Source: Corallococcus interemptor (GTDB taxonomy: Bacteria; Myxococcota; Myxococcia; Myxococcales; Myxococcaceae). Taken from it: 64,000 nucleotides of DNA. A program made the position numbers and the translations under genes. The stretch is from positions 84,212 to 148,211 of the forward strand of contig NZ_RAWM01000004.1 in the NCBI RefSeq assembly GCF_003668875.1, written 5' to 3'. This document shows positions 26,743-35,702 of the stretch, in pieces. Every line of letters begins with the position of its first letter. Within the stretch, counting starts at the first letter, position 1. Below the pieces are notes generated by a model, which saw only the letters and a program-made list of their open reading frames with translations, was not told the DNA's origin and searched no databases.

Positions 26743-28301
26743 TGCGCACTTCCATTCTGTTGCCCCTGGTGAAGGTGACGGTCCTGGAGGACCGGGCGCT
26801 CGTCGAGCGCAGCGGCACGGTGACGCTGCCCCCGGGCCCCTGCCGCCTCGTGGTGGACGGGCTGCCGGCGGTGGCGGTGGACCGCTCGCTCCAGGCGAAG
26901 CTCACCGGCGGCATGGTCACCCAGGCCAGCCTGCGCCGTTCGATGCGCGCGGTGCTGCCGGAGGCGCTGCGCGAGCACCATTCAGTGCTGGCCCGCCGCG
27001 CCTTCGAGCGCGAGCAGGTGCTGGCCCGCGCCCAGGCGGAGGTGCGGCGCCTGGAGGCGAGGCACGGCCTGCTGGAGACCGCGCGTCAGGAGGTCCTGCG
27101 CGCCATCTCCGAGCGCACCGGCGCCGGTGAAGCGGATCCGGCCAGGTGGAAGGAGCAGCTCGCCACCATCCGTCAGGAGCAGACGGCGGCGGACGAACAG
27201 CTCCTCCAGGCACGCCGGCAGCTGGGCCGCCTGGAGCGGCAACACATCCAGGAGACCCGCGACGTGCTGGCGCGCACGGAGGTGCCTGAGCCCACGCTGG
27301 ACGTGCAGGCGGAGCTGGACGTGAGCCACGCCGCCGGGGGTGAGGCGACGTTGACGCTCAGCTACCTGGTGCCCTGCGCCGCCTGGCGGCCGGCCTACCG
27401 CGCGCGGCTGGGGACCACGGAGGCGGCGTCCTCGGTGACGTTGGAGTGCGAGGCCGTGGTCTGGCAGAACACCGGCGAGGCCTGGAAGGACGTGACGCTG
27501 GCCTTCTCCACGGCGCGGCCCACGCTGGGCGCCACGCCGCCCCGGCTCACGGAGGACTGGCTCACGCTGCGCGACAAGACGACGCGCGAGAAGCAGGTGG
27601 TGGACGTCTCCATCCGAGAGGAAGCCCTCCAGGAGACGGGCGAGGCCGGGACGACGAAGGCGGCGGACGCGCTGCCCGGCATGGACGACGGCGGCGAGCC
27701 GGTGACGCTGTCCGCGCCGCACAAGGCCACGGTGCCGTCGGACGGCGAGGCGCACCGGGTCGCGCTGTTCGCGTTCACGTCTCCGGCCACGTCGGAGCTG
27801 GTGGCCTGCCCGGAGCAGTCGCCGCTGGTGCACCGGGTGGCGAAGTTCGACAACACGGGCCCGGCGGTGTTGCTCGCGGGGCCGGTGGACCTGGTGCGCG
27901 CCAACGGCTACGTGGGCCGCGCGCAGCTGAAGTTCGCGGGCCGGGGCGAGCGCGTGAAGCTGGGCTTCGGCAGCGAGGACTCGCTGCGGGTGTCGCGGCA
28001 GGTGGACGTGGGCGAGGAGGTCGCGCGCATCACCGGCCGGCGCACGCGCACGCAGAAGGTGAAGCTGTTCGTCTCCAACATGGGCGCGAAGCCCGCGGCG
28101 CTCGCGGTGGAGGAGCGCATGCCCGTGTCGGAGGTGGAGGCCGTGGAGGTGGCGCTGCTCAAGGACGCCACGAAGCCCGCGCCCACGAAGGTCAGCGACG
28201 AGGGCATCGTGCGCTTCGAGTTGAGCGTGCCGCCGCGCTCGCATCAGACGGTGAACTTCGGCTTCACGGTGGCCCGCGCCGCGAAGGTCGCGGGCCTGTA
28301 G
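26742..28301 (+). CDS. DUF4139/DUF4140 protein, second of a tandem pair
   Basis: A 519-residue paralogue of the preceding product with the same architecture: LVKVTVLEDRALVERSGTVTLPPG at the N-terminus, a coiled coil (about 75-180), then LSYLVPCAAWRPAYRARL, WQNTGEAWKDVTLAFSTARP and the C-terminal SVPPRSHQTVNFGF. It lacks the long Pro/Ala/Met insert of its partner. Translation is coupled to the first gene through TGATG at 26740-26744. Two divergent copies side by side suggest a heteromeric complex, which is an inference. Confidence 0.82.
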   Translation: MRTSILLPLVKVTVLEDRALVERSGTVTLPPGPCRLVVDGLPAVAVDRSLQAKLTGGMVTQASLRRSMRAVLPEALREHHSVLARRAFEREQVLARAQAEVRRLEARHGLLETARQEVLRAISERTGAGEADPARWKEQLATIRQEQTAADEQLLQARRQLGRLERQHIQETRDVLARTEVPEPTLDVQAELDVSHAAGGEATLTLSYLVPCAAWRPAYRARLGTTEAASSVTLECEAVVWQNTGEAWKDVTLAFSTARPTLGATPPRLTEDWLTLRDKTTREKQVVDVSIREEALQETGEAGTTKAADALPGMDDGGEPVTLSAPHKATVPSDGEAHRVALFAFTSPATSELVACPEQSPLVHRVAKFDNTGPAVLLAGPVDLVRANGYVGRAQLKFAGRGERVKLGFGSEDSLRVSRQVDVGEEVARITGRRTRTQKVKLFVSNMGAKPAALAVEERMPVSEVEAVEVALLKDATKPAPTKVSDEGIVRFELSVPPRSHQTVNFGFTVARAAKVAGL

Positions 28302-28315
28302 GGAAACCCACCGCC

Positions 28316-29080
28316 ATGCCCTTCGCGACGAAGTCCGGCCGCCGCATCCACTACGAGGTCCAGGGCCACGGCCCTCCCCTGCTGCTCCTGCACGGCCTGC
28401 TCCAGATGGGCTCGCACTGGACACTCAAGGGGTACGTGTCCGCGCTGACGGACGCGTACACGGTGGTGACGTTCGACTCGCTGGGGCATGGACAGAGCGA
28501 CACGCCGCACGAGCTGGAGGCCTACGCGCTGAGGCATCGCGTGGAGGACGCGCTGTCGGTGCTCGACACGCTCTCCATCGGCCGGGCGCATGTGTGGGGT
28601 TACTCCATGGGCGGCTGGACGGTGTGTGGCCTGGCGTCCTTCGCGCCGGAGCGGCTGGCGTCGTACGTGGTGGGCGGGTGGGATCCGGTGGTGGGCCTGC
28701 CCGTGGCCTACGCGGCGCTGGAGAAGCAGCTGAAGCCGGGCACGAACGTGGACTGGTTCCAGGTGCTCCTGCTGGGAGCACGGCGGGCGCCGGAGCTGGC
28801 GGGGGCCATCGACAGAGGTGACCTGGAAGCGCTGCGGCTGTGCATGAAGGTCTGCGAATCCTCCGCGGGCCTGGATGAACCCCTGGTGCGCTCCGGCAAG
28901 CCGGGGCTCCTGTATTGCGGCGCGATGGACCCGTATCACGGCTCCATGAAGGCCGTGGCCCAGAGGGCCGGCGCGGCGTTCGCGACCATCGAACACGCCG
29001 ACCACGGAGGAGCGTGGGCCAAGGCACCCAAGGTGCTGCCCCACGTCCTGCCGTTTCTCGCGTCCGTGACGCGGTCCTGA
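28316..29080 (+). CDS. Alpha/beta hydrolase
   Basis: A 254-residue cytoplasmic hydrolase of the alpha/beta fold. Motifs: PPLLLLHGLLQMGSHW (oxyanion hole), VTFDSLGHGQSD, the nucleophile elbow VWGYSMGGWT, and a late His in EHADHGGAW. The Asp acid would be in YCGAMDPYHG. It starts 15 bases after the second DUF4139 gene, so the three genes 24502-29080 probably form one operon. Substrate unknown. Confidence 0.85.
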   Translation: MPFATKSGRRIHYEVQGHGPPLLLLHGLLQMGSHWTLKGYVSALTDAYTVVTFDSLGHGQSDTPHELEAYALRHRVEDALSVLDTLSIGRAHVWGYSMGGWTVCGLASFAPERLASYVVGGWDPVVGLPVAYAALEKQLKPGTNVDWFQVLLLGARRAPELAGAIDRGDLEALRLCMKVCESSAGLDEPLVRSGKPGLLYCGAMDPYHGSMKAVAQRAGAAFATIEHADHGGAWAKAPKVLPHVLPFLASVTRS

Positions 29081-29509
29081 TCAGTTCGAGGACTGGATGG
29101 CGATCACCCGGACGTCGGCGTCCTTGCCGTTGAGCCAGGCTTCGCCCCGGCCGAACATCACGCCGTCGGCGTTGACGAAGAGGTCCTCGTAGCGCTGCCG
29201 GGTGATGACGTTGGCGATGGCCGGTGTGACGATGACGTCGTAGTGCCGCACGAACGCCGCGGCGTCGGGCAGCTTCACCTGCCTGCCGCCCACGGTCGCG
29301 GCGAAGGGATACGCCACCAGCGCGCCCACGGCCTTCGCGTCGTGCGCGGCCACGGCCTTCTGGAACGCGGCGAAGGCCGCTTCGTACTTCGCGGGCTCGC
29401 CGAGGATGTCCTGGATGCGGGTGTTGACCGGCGCGTTCTCATCAACATGCGGGCGATCATTCGCGCGCACGAGGACAAGGGCGGCAGGCCGCGTGGGTTT
29501 CGTCTGCAT
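29081..29509 (-). CDS. SnoaL-like/NTF2-fold protein
   Basis: A 142-residue protein resembling the NTF2-like (SnoaL/DUF4440) fold: a helical start (KYEAAFAAFQKAVAAHDAKAVGALVAYPF), then strands around FVRHYDVIVTPAIANVI and the end FGRGEAWLNGKDADVRVIAI. No catalytic residues can be named. ATG 29509 (MQTKPTRPAALV) is chosen; the frame runs up to 29548. The stop abuts the stop of the convergent hydrolase gene with no spacer, so antisense overlap of the transcripts is likely. Confidence 0.6.
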   Translation of the reverse strand: MQTKPTRPAALVLVRANDRPHVDENAPVNTRIQDILGEPAKYEAAFAAFQKAVAAHDAKAVGALVAYPFAATVGGRQVKLPDAAAFVRHYDVIVTPAIANVITRQRYEDLFVNADGVMFGRGEAWLNGKDADVRVIAIQSSN

Positions 29510-29576
29510 GAGCTCCCCCCGCCAGGACAGACTGCGTGCTCCTGGCAAAGACAGACTCTACAAAGCCGGATTTGTC

Positions 29577-30737
29577 TCAGCGCATTCCCTGGACCAGCGT
29601 CCATAGCTGACGTCTCGCGGCGGACTGCGGGACACGCCGGAATAGTGCATCGCGGACAAAGCGTGCGACTCCGGTCTCCCATTGGGCCACACGTCCCACC
29701 TGATGTGAGCGCACGACCAGCGCGTTGGCACGTTTCACCCGGCGGGATTCGTATGCGCGCAGTGCGTCCTCCACGCTGCCAGGCGCCGCGAGACATTCTC
29801 CCAGCACCACGCCGTCCTCGATGGCCTGACAGCCGCCCTGCCCCAGGTTCGGGGTCATGGGATGCGCGGCGTCTCCCAGCAGCGTCACCCGTCCCCGGCT
29901 CCAATGCGGCACCGGCGGGCGGTCGTGGATGTCCGTGCGCAGGACGCGCTCGGGCGGCGTCGCGGCGAGCAGCTGCGTGATGGGGGCGTGCCATCCGGCG
30001 AAGCGCTCCTGGAGGACGGCGAGCGTCTGTCCCGGCGCATCCTCCGCGCCCGCGGGCGCATTCAGCGTGGCGTACCAGTACACCTCGCCATGGCCGATGG
30101 GCACGATGCCGAAGCGGGCACCGGGCCCCCACGTCTCCGTGAAGTGGCCCGGTTGAACCAGGTCAGCGCCCACGCAGACACCGCGCCAGCTCGTGTAACC
30201 GGAGTAGCGCGTGGGCTGCGCGCCCAGGAGGCCGCTTCGCACGGCGGAGCGCAGGCCATCCGCGCCCACCAGGACGTCGCCGGTGACGGTCTCTCCCGTG
30301 GACTGCGTCACCGTGACGCGGGCGCCGTCATCCTGGAAGCCCGTCACGCTGACGCCCAGCCGCACGGCCTCCTCAGGGCCCGCGTGAGCGCGCAGCACGG
30401 CCTGGAGGCGCGCGCGGTGCACGGACACCATCGGGATTCCCAGCTCGTCCTGGAGCGAGCCCACGTCGACGGCGGTGATGCGGGCGCCCTTCGAGTCGAG
30501 GATGAGGGTCTGCTCGGCGCGTTGCCCCTCCGCGACCACCGCGTCACACAGGCCGATGCGGCGCAGGGCGACCGCCGCGTTCATCTGCACGATGAGGCCC
30601 GCGCCCACGGGCCGCAGGGCTTCGGCGCGCTCGAACACGGTGGCCCGGATGCCCGCGCGCTGGAGGGCACAGGCCAGGGTCAGGCCCCCGATGCCTGCTC
30701 CAGCGATGAGGACGTGGCGGGTGGATGCGGACGACAT
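29577..30737 (-). CDS. FAD-dependent monooxygenase (PHBH-type)
   Basis: A 386-residue class A flavoprotein monooxygenase, which would hydroxylate or epoxidise an aromatic or polyketide-like substrate using NAD(P)H and O2. The Rossmann motif is VLIAGAGIGGLTLA (GxGxxG, residues 13-18), followed by FERAEALRPVGAG. The DG motif is VGADGLRSAVR and the GD motif is LLGDAAHPMTPNLGQGG, so all three family signatures are intact. Start ATG 30737 (MSSASTRH) is preferred over 30764. It lies 30 bases beyond the MBL gene stop on the same strand, which suggests co-transcription. Confidence 0.88.
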   Translation of the reverse strand: MSSASTRHVLIAGAGIGGLTLACALQRAGIRATVFERAEALRPVGAGLIVQMNAAVALRRIGLCDAVVAEGQRAEQTLILDSKGARITAVDVGSLQDELGIPMVSVHRARLQAVLRAHAGPEEAVRLGVSVTGFQDDGARVTVTQSTGETVTGDVLVGADGLRSAVRSGLLGAQPTRYSGYTSWRGVCVGADLVQPGHFTETWGPGARFGIVPIGHGEVYWYATLNAPAGAEDAPGQTLAVLQERFAGWHAPITQLLAATPPERVLRTDIHDRPPVPHWSRGRVTLLGDAAHPMTPNLGQGGCQAIEDGVVLGECLAAPGSVEDALRAYESRRVKRANALVVRSHQVGRVAQWETGVARFVRDALFRRVPQSAARRQLWTLVQGMR

Positions 30738-30767
30738 GGCGGCCTCCGGACCTGCCGGCGCCACGGG

Positions 30768-31616
30768 TCAACCGAACCAGCGGCCGGCGTCTGGAGCAAA
30801 GACTCGCACGCGTTCGAGCAGCGACGCCGGCAGACGGGCCTGGAGCGTCGCGTGGACCTGCGCGGGGCTGTAAGCCTGACTGAAGTGCATCAGGACCAGG
30901 GCCTCGTTCTGGAAGCGGTCCGCCATGGAGGCGATCTCCTCCAGGTGGATGTGGGCGCGCTCCTGCGCGTCGCGCACGGTGCGCTCCGCGTCAATGAACG
31001 TGCACTCGAGGATGAGCACGCGGCTGTCGAACAGGGACGGCTGGCGCTCCAGCACGTTGGAGAGGGTGTCCGTGCAGTAGGCCAGCTCCAGGCGTTCGAC
31101 TTCATCGAATAGGGGCTCGCCCGCCTGACGGCGGCGCCCGATTTCGGCGGGAGGCAGCTCGCGGAACTCGGGCTTGAGCTTCGTGACGCGGCGGAGGAAC
31201 TGGTAGCCCAGCGACGGCACGGGATGGTGCGTGCGGAACGCGCGGACCCACAGGTCCTGCTGCACCTTCACGGTGTCACCCGGGCGCAGCGGGACGGTGC
31301 GGACATCGGACTTCACCCGGTGCAACCGGCCCAGGGCCGCGAGCGCCTCCTGCACGGGCGCTTCAATCTCCGCCGGCAGGTAGATGAACGGCGCCCCCTT
31401 CCCCACGAGCGCGCGGATGCCCAGCAGCGAGCCCAGCGCGCTCGCATGGTCCGCGTGGCCGTGGCTGAGGAAGATGCGGTCGGTGGTGGCGAAGGAGCGG
31501 ATGGGGATGCCCGCGTCGAGCAGCACCCCCAATTCCGGCACCAGGAGCGACGTGTACACGCCGCCCACGGACACACCGCGCACGGTATAGGGTCCCGCCT
31601 GCACCTCGGTCAGCAT
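30768..31616 (-). CDS. Metallo-beta-lactamase-fold hydrolase, RNase Z-like
   Basis: A 282-residue MBL-fold protein. The dinuclear zinc motif is SHGHADH (H52, H54, D56, H57), with further candidate ligands in AFRTHHPVPSLGY, LILECTFID and MHFSQAYS. The order and the AHIHLEEI segment fit the ElaC/RNase Z group, which matures tRNA 3' ends, but the length and the divergent centre also fit RNase Z-like phosphodiesterases. It is the first gene of a leftward pair with the FAD monooxygenase. The start ATG at 31616 has AAGCTTTCCCTC on the top strand, i.e. GAGGGAAAGC, just downstream-adjacent. Confidence 0.8.
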   Translation of the reverse strand: MLTEVQAGPYTVRGVSVGGVYTSLLVPELGVLLDAGIPIRSFATTDRIFLSHGHADHASALGSLLGIRALVGKGAPFIYLPAEIEAPVQEALAALGRLHRVKSDVRTVPLRPGDTVKVQQDLWVRAFRTHHPVPSLGYQFLRRVTKLKPEFRELPPAEIGRRRQAGEPLFDEVERLELAYCTDTLSNVLERQPSLFDSRVLILECTFIDAERTVRDAQERAHIHLEEIASMADRFQNEALVLMHFSQAYSPAQVHATLQARLPASLLERVRVFAPDAGRWFG

Positions 31617-31654
31617 GAGGGAAAGCTTATGCGGACTCCGGAAGGAAGGCGCCC

Positions 31655-32455
31655 ATGCGGTTGAGTCGAGGATGGGTGTGGCTTCCCGCGTTCACGGTGC
31701 TCTTGCAGGCATGCGGAGGCGCGCGCAGGCCGAGCCAGTACGAGTTCGACAGCGCGACGGCCGGCTGCAGGACAAATCCCGCCTCCTGTGCCCAGGCCGC
31801 AGGAGAGGAGGCGGTGCTTCCCAGGGCCGTGCGGACTTTCGCGACGGCGGGAAGCTCCGTCGTGGCGGCCGTGAAGATCCTGGATGCCGCGCTGAAGCAG
31901 CAGGTGACAGAAGCGCTGGAGGAGTGCGCGGACAAGGCACGAGCAGAGGTCATTCTCCCGAACTTCGGGACCCGGAGCCCGACGCCCCGGGAGTGCGACG
32001 AACAGGTCCGCGGCGCCCAGGGCAGGACCATTACCCGCGCCATGAAGCTCGGGAATGAGATGCACCGTGTCGCCTTGCAGTGCGCGGAGGAGAAGCTGAA
32101 CCAGCTCCGCCCGAGGGGCTTCAGTCTGGAGCCCACGTATCTCTATAACCTGGACAGTGCGAAGACGACTTGGTTGTCACCCGCCGAAGTGGCTCGCATC
32201 CGGCAGCGTGGCAGCCTGGGAGAACTGAAAGGGTCTCTCGTTCCCGATGTGGTGCTTCACACGGGGGACCCGGCGCAGGTTCAGGCCGTTTATGACTTCA
32301 AGTTCCCGTGTGCCGACGTTACACGTCCAGCCGAATGGAGGGACTACCCTTCAGGACACTCCTATTCCGGCAGCAACCAAGGCGCCATGTATCGCAAGGC
32401 ATTCAAAGTGGACAGGCCGGTCATGATCCAGCCATGGCTCGGAGCAGGTTTCTGA
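31655..32455 (+). CDS. Polymorphic toxin lipoprotein with REase-fold nuclease C-terminus (Sit-like)
   Basis: A 266-residue predicted lipoprotein (lipobox LLQAC, Cys20) with a Cys-containing helical middle (about 38-150) and a C-terminal domain resembling Tox-REase-7, a PD-(D/E)xK nuclease fold. Visible residues are Asp198 in LVPDVVLHTGD, Asp214 and Lys216 in VYDFKFPC, and Gln242 in SNQGAMYRKAF. A lipid-anchored toxin next to an immunity gene matches the Sit toxins that myxobacteria pass to neighbours by TraA/TraB outer-membrane exchange. That delivery route is inferred; traAB are not in this window. The DNA is less GC-rich than its neighbours towards the 3' end, suggesting transfer. Confidence 0.75.
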   Translation: MRLSRGWVWLPAFTVLLQACGGARRPSQYEFDSATAGCRTNPASCAQAAGEEAVLPRAVRTFATAGSSVVAAVKILDAALKQQVTEALEECADKARAEVILPNFGTRSPTPRECDEQVRGAQGRTITRAMKLGNEMHRVALQCAEEKLNQLRPRGFSLEPTYLYNLDSAKTTWLSPAEVARIRQRGSLGELKGSLVPDVVLHTGDPAQVQAVYDFKFPCADVTRPAEWRDYPSGHSYSGSNQGAMYRKAFKVDRPVMIQPWLGAGF

Positions 32456-32457
32456 CA

Positions 32458-33351
32458 ATGACATCCCCAAGATTGCAGATCATGCGTAGAAACAGAGCCG
32501 TCACTCAGGTGAACGTGAGCATTTGCTTCTATCTCCCCAAGCCCACGGCAGATGTCGCACAAGCCATCTCCCTGTCTCTTCAACGCTTCGTCGATGCTAT
32601 CGGCATCCATGCACTCAACTATTACTTTGGGGAGGACGGCGAGCCTCGGGAGCTGGACGATGCCGCGTGGGCAACCATTCGAACGAAGCTTCATCACCCA
32701 GTCGCGCCCTCCGTCATTCTCTTCACGGATGCGCCCTACCCCGAGAAGATTGAGTTCGAGTACCGGGGCAAGGACATCCATGCAGCCATCCACCGTCGCG
32801 ATCCAGGGCCTGTGTGCGCGGTCCGATTCATCGTGCCCCTGTCCTGGATGAACACCCACGGGCCCGACGGCGTCCGGAAGCTGGCTTTGGCCCTGGCGGC
32901 CCCGCTGCCCTTCAGCTCCGGGCACGCGGGCCTGGCCGTCACCGGCTTCCTCGGGGTGGGCTCTGTCACGTCAGAGGTGGTGCCCCAATTGGTCCAGCAC
33001 CCCGGTGTCGACCTCATGGAGCTGGATCTGGTCTCCTGCGAGATCGGCACCCGCCTACGCGTCCCGCACTGGATGACGTTCATCGGCGAGCCTTCGCTGA
33101 GCGCCATGGGCGGCGTGGACTTCCTGCGCTCCCAGCTCCACGCGCCAGGCACCACCGTGGAAGCGCTCGACGCATCCCGTGCCGTCGTCACGCTGGGCCC
33201 CGAACCGCTCGCTGGCGGTCCGGACCAGCCGCTTCCGGCCTACCGGGAGCTGGCCCGCGTCCTGGAGCCCTGGGCCTTCCACGCCACCTGGAACCCCGCG
33301 GACTTCCCCAAGGAAGACTTCTTGCCGTGGGACCGCCGGTTCCTCGACTGA
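32458..33351 (+). CDS. DUF3396 family immunity protein
   Basis: A 297-residue cytoplasmic protein of the DUF3396 family, often annotated as a type VI or Sit immunity protein. Recognisable text includes VNVSICFYLPKPTADVAQ near the N-terminus, then FIVPLSWMNTHGPDGVRKLAL, LPFSSGHAGLAVTG and LGPEPLAGG near the C-terminus. It starts two bases after the toxin stop, with GGAG about 13 bases upstream; ATG 32482 is a possible later start. Its first ~250 bases are clearly less GC-rich than the surroundings. Presumed to neutralise the adjacent nuclease; this is inferred from position and family. Confidence 0.8.
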   Translation: MTSPRLQIMRRNRAVTQVNVSICFYLPKPTADVAQAISLSLQRFVDAIGIHALNYYFGEDGEPRELDDAAWATIRTKLHHPVAPSVILFTDAPYPEKIEFEYRGKDIHAAIHRRDPGPVCAVRFIVPLSWMNTHGPDGVRKLALALAAPLPFSSGHAGLAVTGFLGVGSVTSEVVPQLVQHPGVDLMELDLVSCEIGTRLRVPHWMTFIGEPSLSAMGGVDFLRSQLHAPGTTVEALDASRAVVTLGPEPLAGGPDQPLPAYRELARVLEPWAFHATWNPADFPKEDFLPWDRRFLD

Positions 33352-33373
33352 ACCGGCAGCCCCTCCCCGCGCT

Positions 33374-34441
33374 TCAGTTCTTCGCGCGCTCGTACTGGTG
33401 CGGCCACAGCACGTCCGAGCGCAGCTCCTTCGCGGCGCGCAGCGGCCAGTACGGATCCCTCAACAGCTCGCGCGCCAGGAAGACGACGTCCGCCTGCCCC
33501 GTGGCCAGGATGTGCTCGGCCTGGTACGCGGAGCGGATCATCCCCACCGCGCCTGTCAGCAGGCCCGCCTCCTTGCGCACCTGCTCCGCCAGCTGCGTCT
33601 GGTAGCCCGGCCCCACCGGGATCTTCGCGTACGGCACCACGCCGCCGGACGAACAATCCAGCAGGTCCACGCCCTCCTTCGCCACCAGCTTCGCCAGCGC
33701 CATGGAGTCCTCCGGCGTCCAGCCTCCCTCCACCCAGTCCGTCGCGGAGATGCGCATGAAGAGCGGCAGCGACTCCGGCCACTTCGCCCGCACCGCGCGC
33801 GTCACCTCCAGCGCGAAGCGCGTCCGGTTCTCGAACGTGCCGCCGTACCGGTCCGTCCGCTTGTTCGACAGCGGCGACAGGAACTCGTGCAGCAGGTAGC
33901 CGTGCGCCGCGTGCAGCTCGATGACCTGGAACCCCGCCGCCTTCGCCCGCACCGCCGCGTCCGCGAACGCCTTCACGATGCGCTGGATGCCCGCCTCGTC
34001 CAGCGCCGCGGGCACCGGGTAGCCCTCGTCGAACGCCTCCGTCGTGGGCCCCAGCACCTGCCAGCCGCCGTGCTCCGGATCCACGCGCTTGCCCGCGTCC
34101 CAGGGCCGGGGCGTGGAGGCCTTGCGCCCCGCGTGCGCCAGCTGCACGCCCGACGCGGCGCCGTTCTGGTGCATGAAGCGGTTGATGCGCGCCAGCTGCT
34201 CCACGTGCGCGTCCTTCCACAGCCCCAGGTCCTGCGGCGAGATGCGGCCCTCCGGCTCCACCGCCGTGGCCTCCGTCACCACCAGCCCCGCGCCCCCCAC
34301 CGCGCGGCTGCCCAGGTGCACCACGTGCCACTCGTTCGCGAAGCCGTCGTCGCTCGAGTACTGGCACATGGGCGAGACCACCACGCGGTTGCGCAGGGTG
34401 ATGTCGCGCAGCTTCAAGGGGGAGAACAGCTTGCTGCTCAT
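33374..34441 (-). CDS. namA: Old Yellow Enzyme, NADPH dehydrogenase (YqjM/NamA type)
   Basis: A 355-residue FMN-binding ene-reductase that reduces activated C=C bonds. Family signatures: LKLRDITLRNRVVVSPMCQYSS with the YqjM-type Cys (PMCQYS), QLAHAGRKAS, IELHAAHGYLLHEFLSPLSNKRTDRYGG with the substrate-binding His pair (HAAH), and LAREllRDPYWPLRAA near the end. The YqjM Cys and the thermophilic-like 355-residue length support this subclass. The start ATG 34441 overlaps the deformylase stop by four bases (ATGA), so both come from one transcript. Confidence 0.93.
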   Translation of the reverse strand: MSSKLFSPLKLRDITLRNRVVVSPMCQYSSDDGFANEWHVVHLGSRAVGGAGLVVTEATAVEPEGRISPQDLGLWKDAHVEQLARINRFMHQNGAASGVQLAHAGRKASTPRPWDAGKRVDPEHGGWQVLGPTTEAFDEGYPVPAALDEAGIQRIVKAFADAAVRAKAAGFQVIELHAAHGYLLHEFLSPLSNKRTDRYGGTFENRTRFALEVTRAVRAKWPESLPLFMRISATDWVEGGWTPEDSMALAKLVAKEGVDLLDCSSGGVVPYAKIPVGPGYQTQLAEQVRKEAGLLTGAVGMIRSAYQAEHILATGQADVVFLARELLRDPYWPLRAAKELRSDVLWPHQYERAKN

Positions 34442-35064
34442 GTCGGGTCCTTTCGGGGAAGCGAGGGGGTCTGCTCCGGCAGCCCCAGCGCCGTGCGCAC
34501 CTGGGCCGTGCTTTTGCCCAGCCAGTGCCGGCGGTGGTTCTCCTGCGTCGTGAGGCTGCGCGTCTCCATGCGGTCCACGTAGAGCGTGCCGTCCAGGTGA
34601 TCCAGCTCGTGCTGGAGGATGCGCGCGTACCAGCCGCGCGCGGACACCGTCACCGGCTGCCCGTTCTCATCCAGCGCCTCCACGCGCACGCCGCGCGCCC
34701 GGGCCACCAGCGCCGCCAGGCCGTTCACGCTCAGGCAGCCCTCGTGGAACTCCATGGGCGTGGGGTCCTCCACCACCAGCTTCGGGTTGATGAGGACGTG
34801 GAAGGCCACCGGCGCCCGCTCGCGCAGCGCCAGGTCCGCGGGCGACGCGCCGGCCTGGTACTCGGCGCGGTCTTCAATCACCACCAGCCGCAGGCCCACG
34901 CCCACCTGGGGCGCCGCGAGCCCCACGCCGGGCGCGTCCCGCATCGTGTCGCGCATCCACTGGATGAGCCGCCGCGTGTCCTCGCTAGGGATTTCTTCCG
35001 GGGTGAGCTCCCGCGCGCGCTGGCGCAGCACCGGCTCCCCCGCCTGGACGATCTTGAGCACCAT
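34438..35064 (-). CDS. def: Peptide deformylase
   Basis: Removes the formyl group from the initiator Met of new proteins. The 208-residue product has all three PDF motifs: GVGLAAPQVG (46-55), EGCLSV (108-113, metal-ligand Cys110) and HELDH (152-156). The C-terminus is about 30 residues longer than in E. coli Def. Start ATG 35064 (MVLKIVQAGEPVLR) fits the family; upstream frame is not coding. Coupled to namA by a 4-base overlap. A second def gene elsewhere is likely, since formyltransferase is not adjacent here. Confidence 0.95.
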   Translation of the reverse strand: MVLKIVQAGEPVLRQRARELTPEEIPSEDTRRLIQWMRDTMRDAPGVGLAAPQVGVGLRLVVIEDRAEYQAGASPADLALRERAPVAFHVLINPKLVVEDPTPMEFHEGCLSVNGLAALVARARGVRVEALDENGQPVTVSARGWYARILQHELDHLDGTLYVDRMETRSLTTQENHRRHWLGKSTAQVRTALGLPEQTPSLPRKDPT

Positions 35065-35202
35065 GGTGGCCCCACCGTAACAACCGCTCTCCCGCCGCGC
35101 CGCATCGCCGTGGGACCGGCATGGGCCCGGCCGGCCGGTTCCCCACGGAGAGGGCAGCCCCTGGCGTGGAGGGGTGCCACTGACGGTAGGCTGTGTCGCA
35201 CC

Positions 35203-35700
35203 ATGGCTCGCCGCAAGAAGGCCGACGAAACCACCGCGCGCGTGCGCAACCTGCTCGCCCTCGACGCCGCGGGCATCATGCGCCGCCTGGCCGCACGCCG
35301 GGACGAGATGTTCCTCCTCTTCTCCCGCCTGCGCAGCCGCGGCCCGCTGGTGGAGACGGTGGCCTCGCGCTACGCGGACGGCGCCTTCGCCCAGCTCATC
35401 CACCTGACCGAGCAGGAGCAGGCCGTGGTGGACCACTTCTACGGACGCCTGGACGAGCTGCGCTGGTACTTCACGTACACGGAGGACATGCCCGGCACCG
35501 CGCAGCAGACCTTCAGCGCGCTGCACCGCCGCCTGGAGGAGAGCTACCGCCTGTTCGTGGAGACCCTGGGCCTGCCCGTCCAACCCGACGGCGTGCGCGT
35601 GGTGAACGCGGAGGCCGTGCGCCAAGAGGACACGGGCTCGGAGGCCACGCCCGTGGCGCTCGCCCCGCTGCCCCGCCGGGGCCGCGCGCCGCCGGCCTGA
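35203..35700 (+). CDS. Conserved-looking helical protein of unknown function
   Basis: A 165-residue basic-start, mostly helical protein (MARRKKADETTARVRNLL, then long helices through LEESYRLFVETLGL) with a disordered Pro/Arg-rich tail. I do not recognise a family. It diverges from def; the two promoters share 138 bases. The ATG at 35203 is preceded by GGTAGG at about -16, a weak ribosome site. Its stop lies next to the convergent desaturase stop. Confidence 0.6.
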   Translation: MARRKKADETTARVRNLLALDAAGIMRRLAARRDEMFLLFSRLRSRGPLVETVASRYADGAFAQLIHLTEQEQAVVDHFYGRLDELRWYFTYTEDMPGTAQQTFSALHRRLEESYRLFVETLGLPVQPDGVRVVNAEAVRQEDTGSEATPVALAPLPRRGRAPPA

Positions 35701-35702
35701 GC

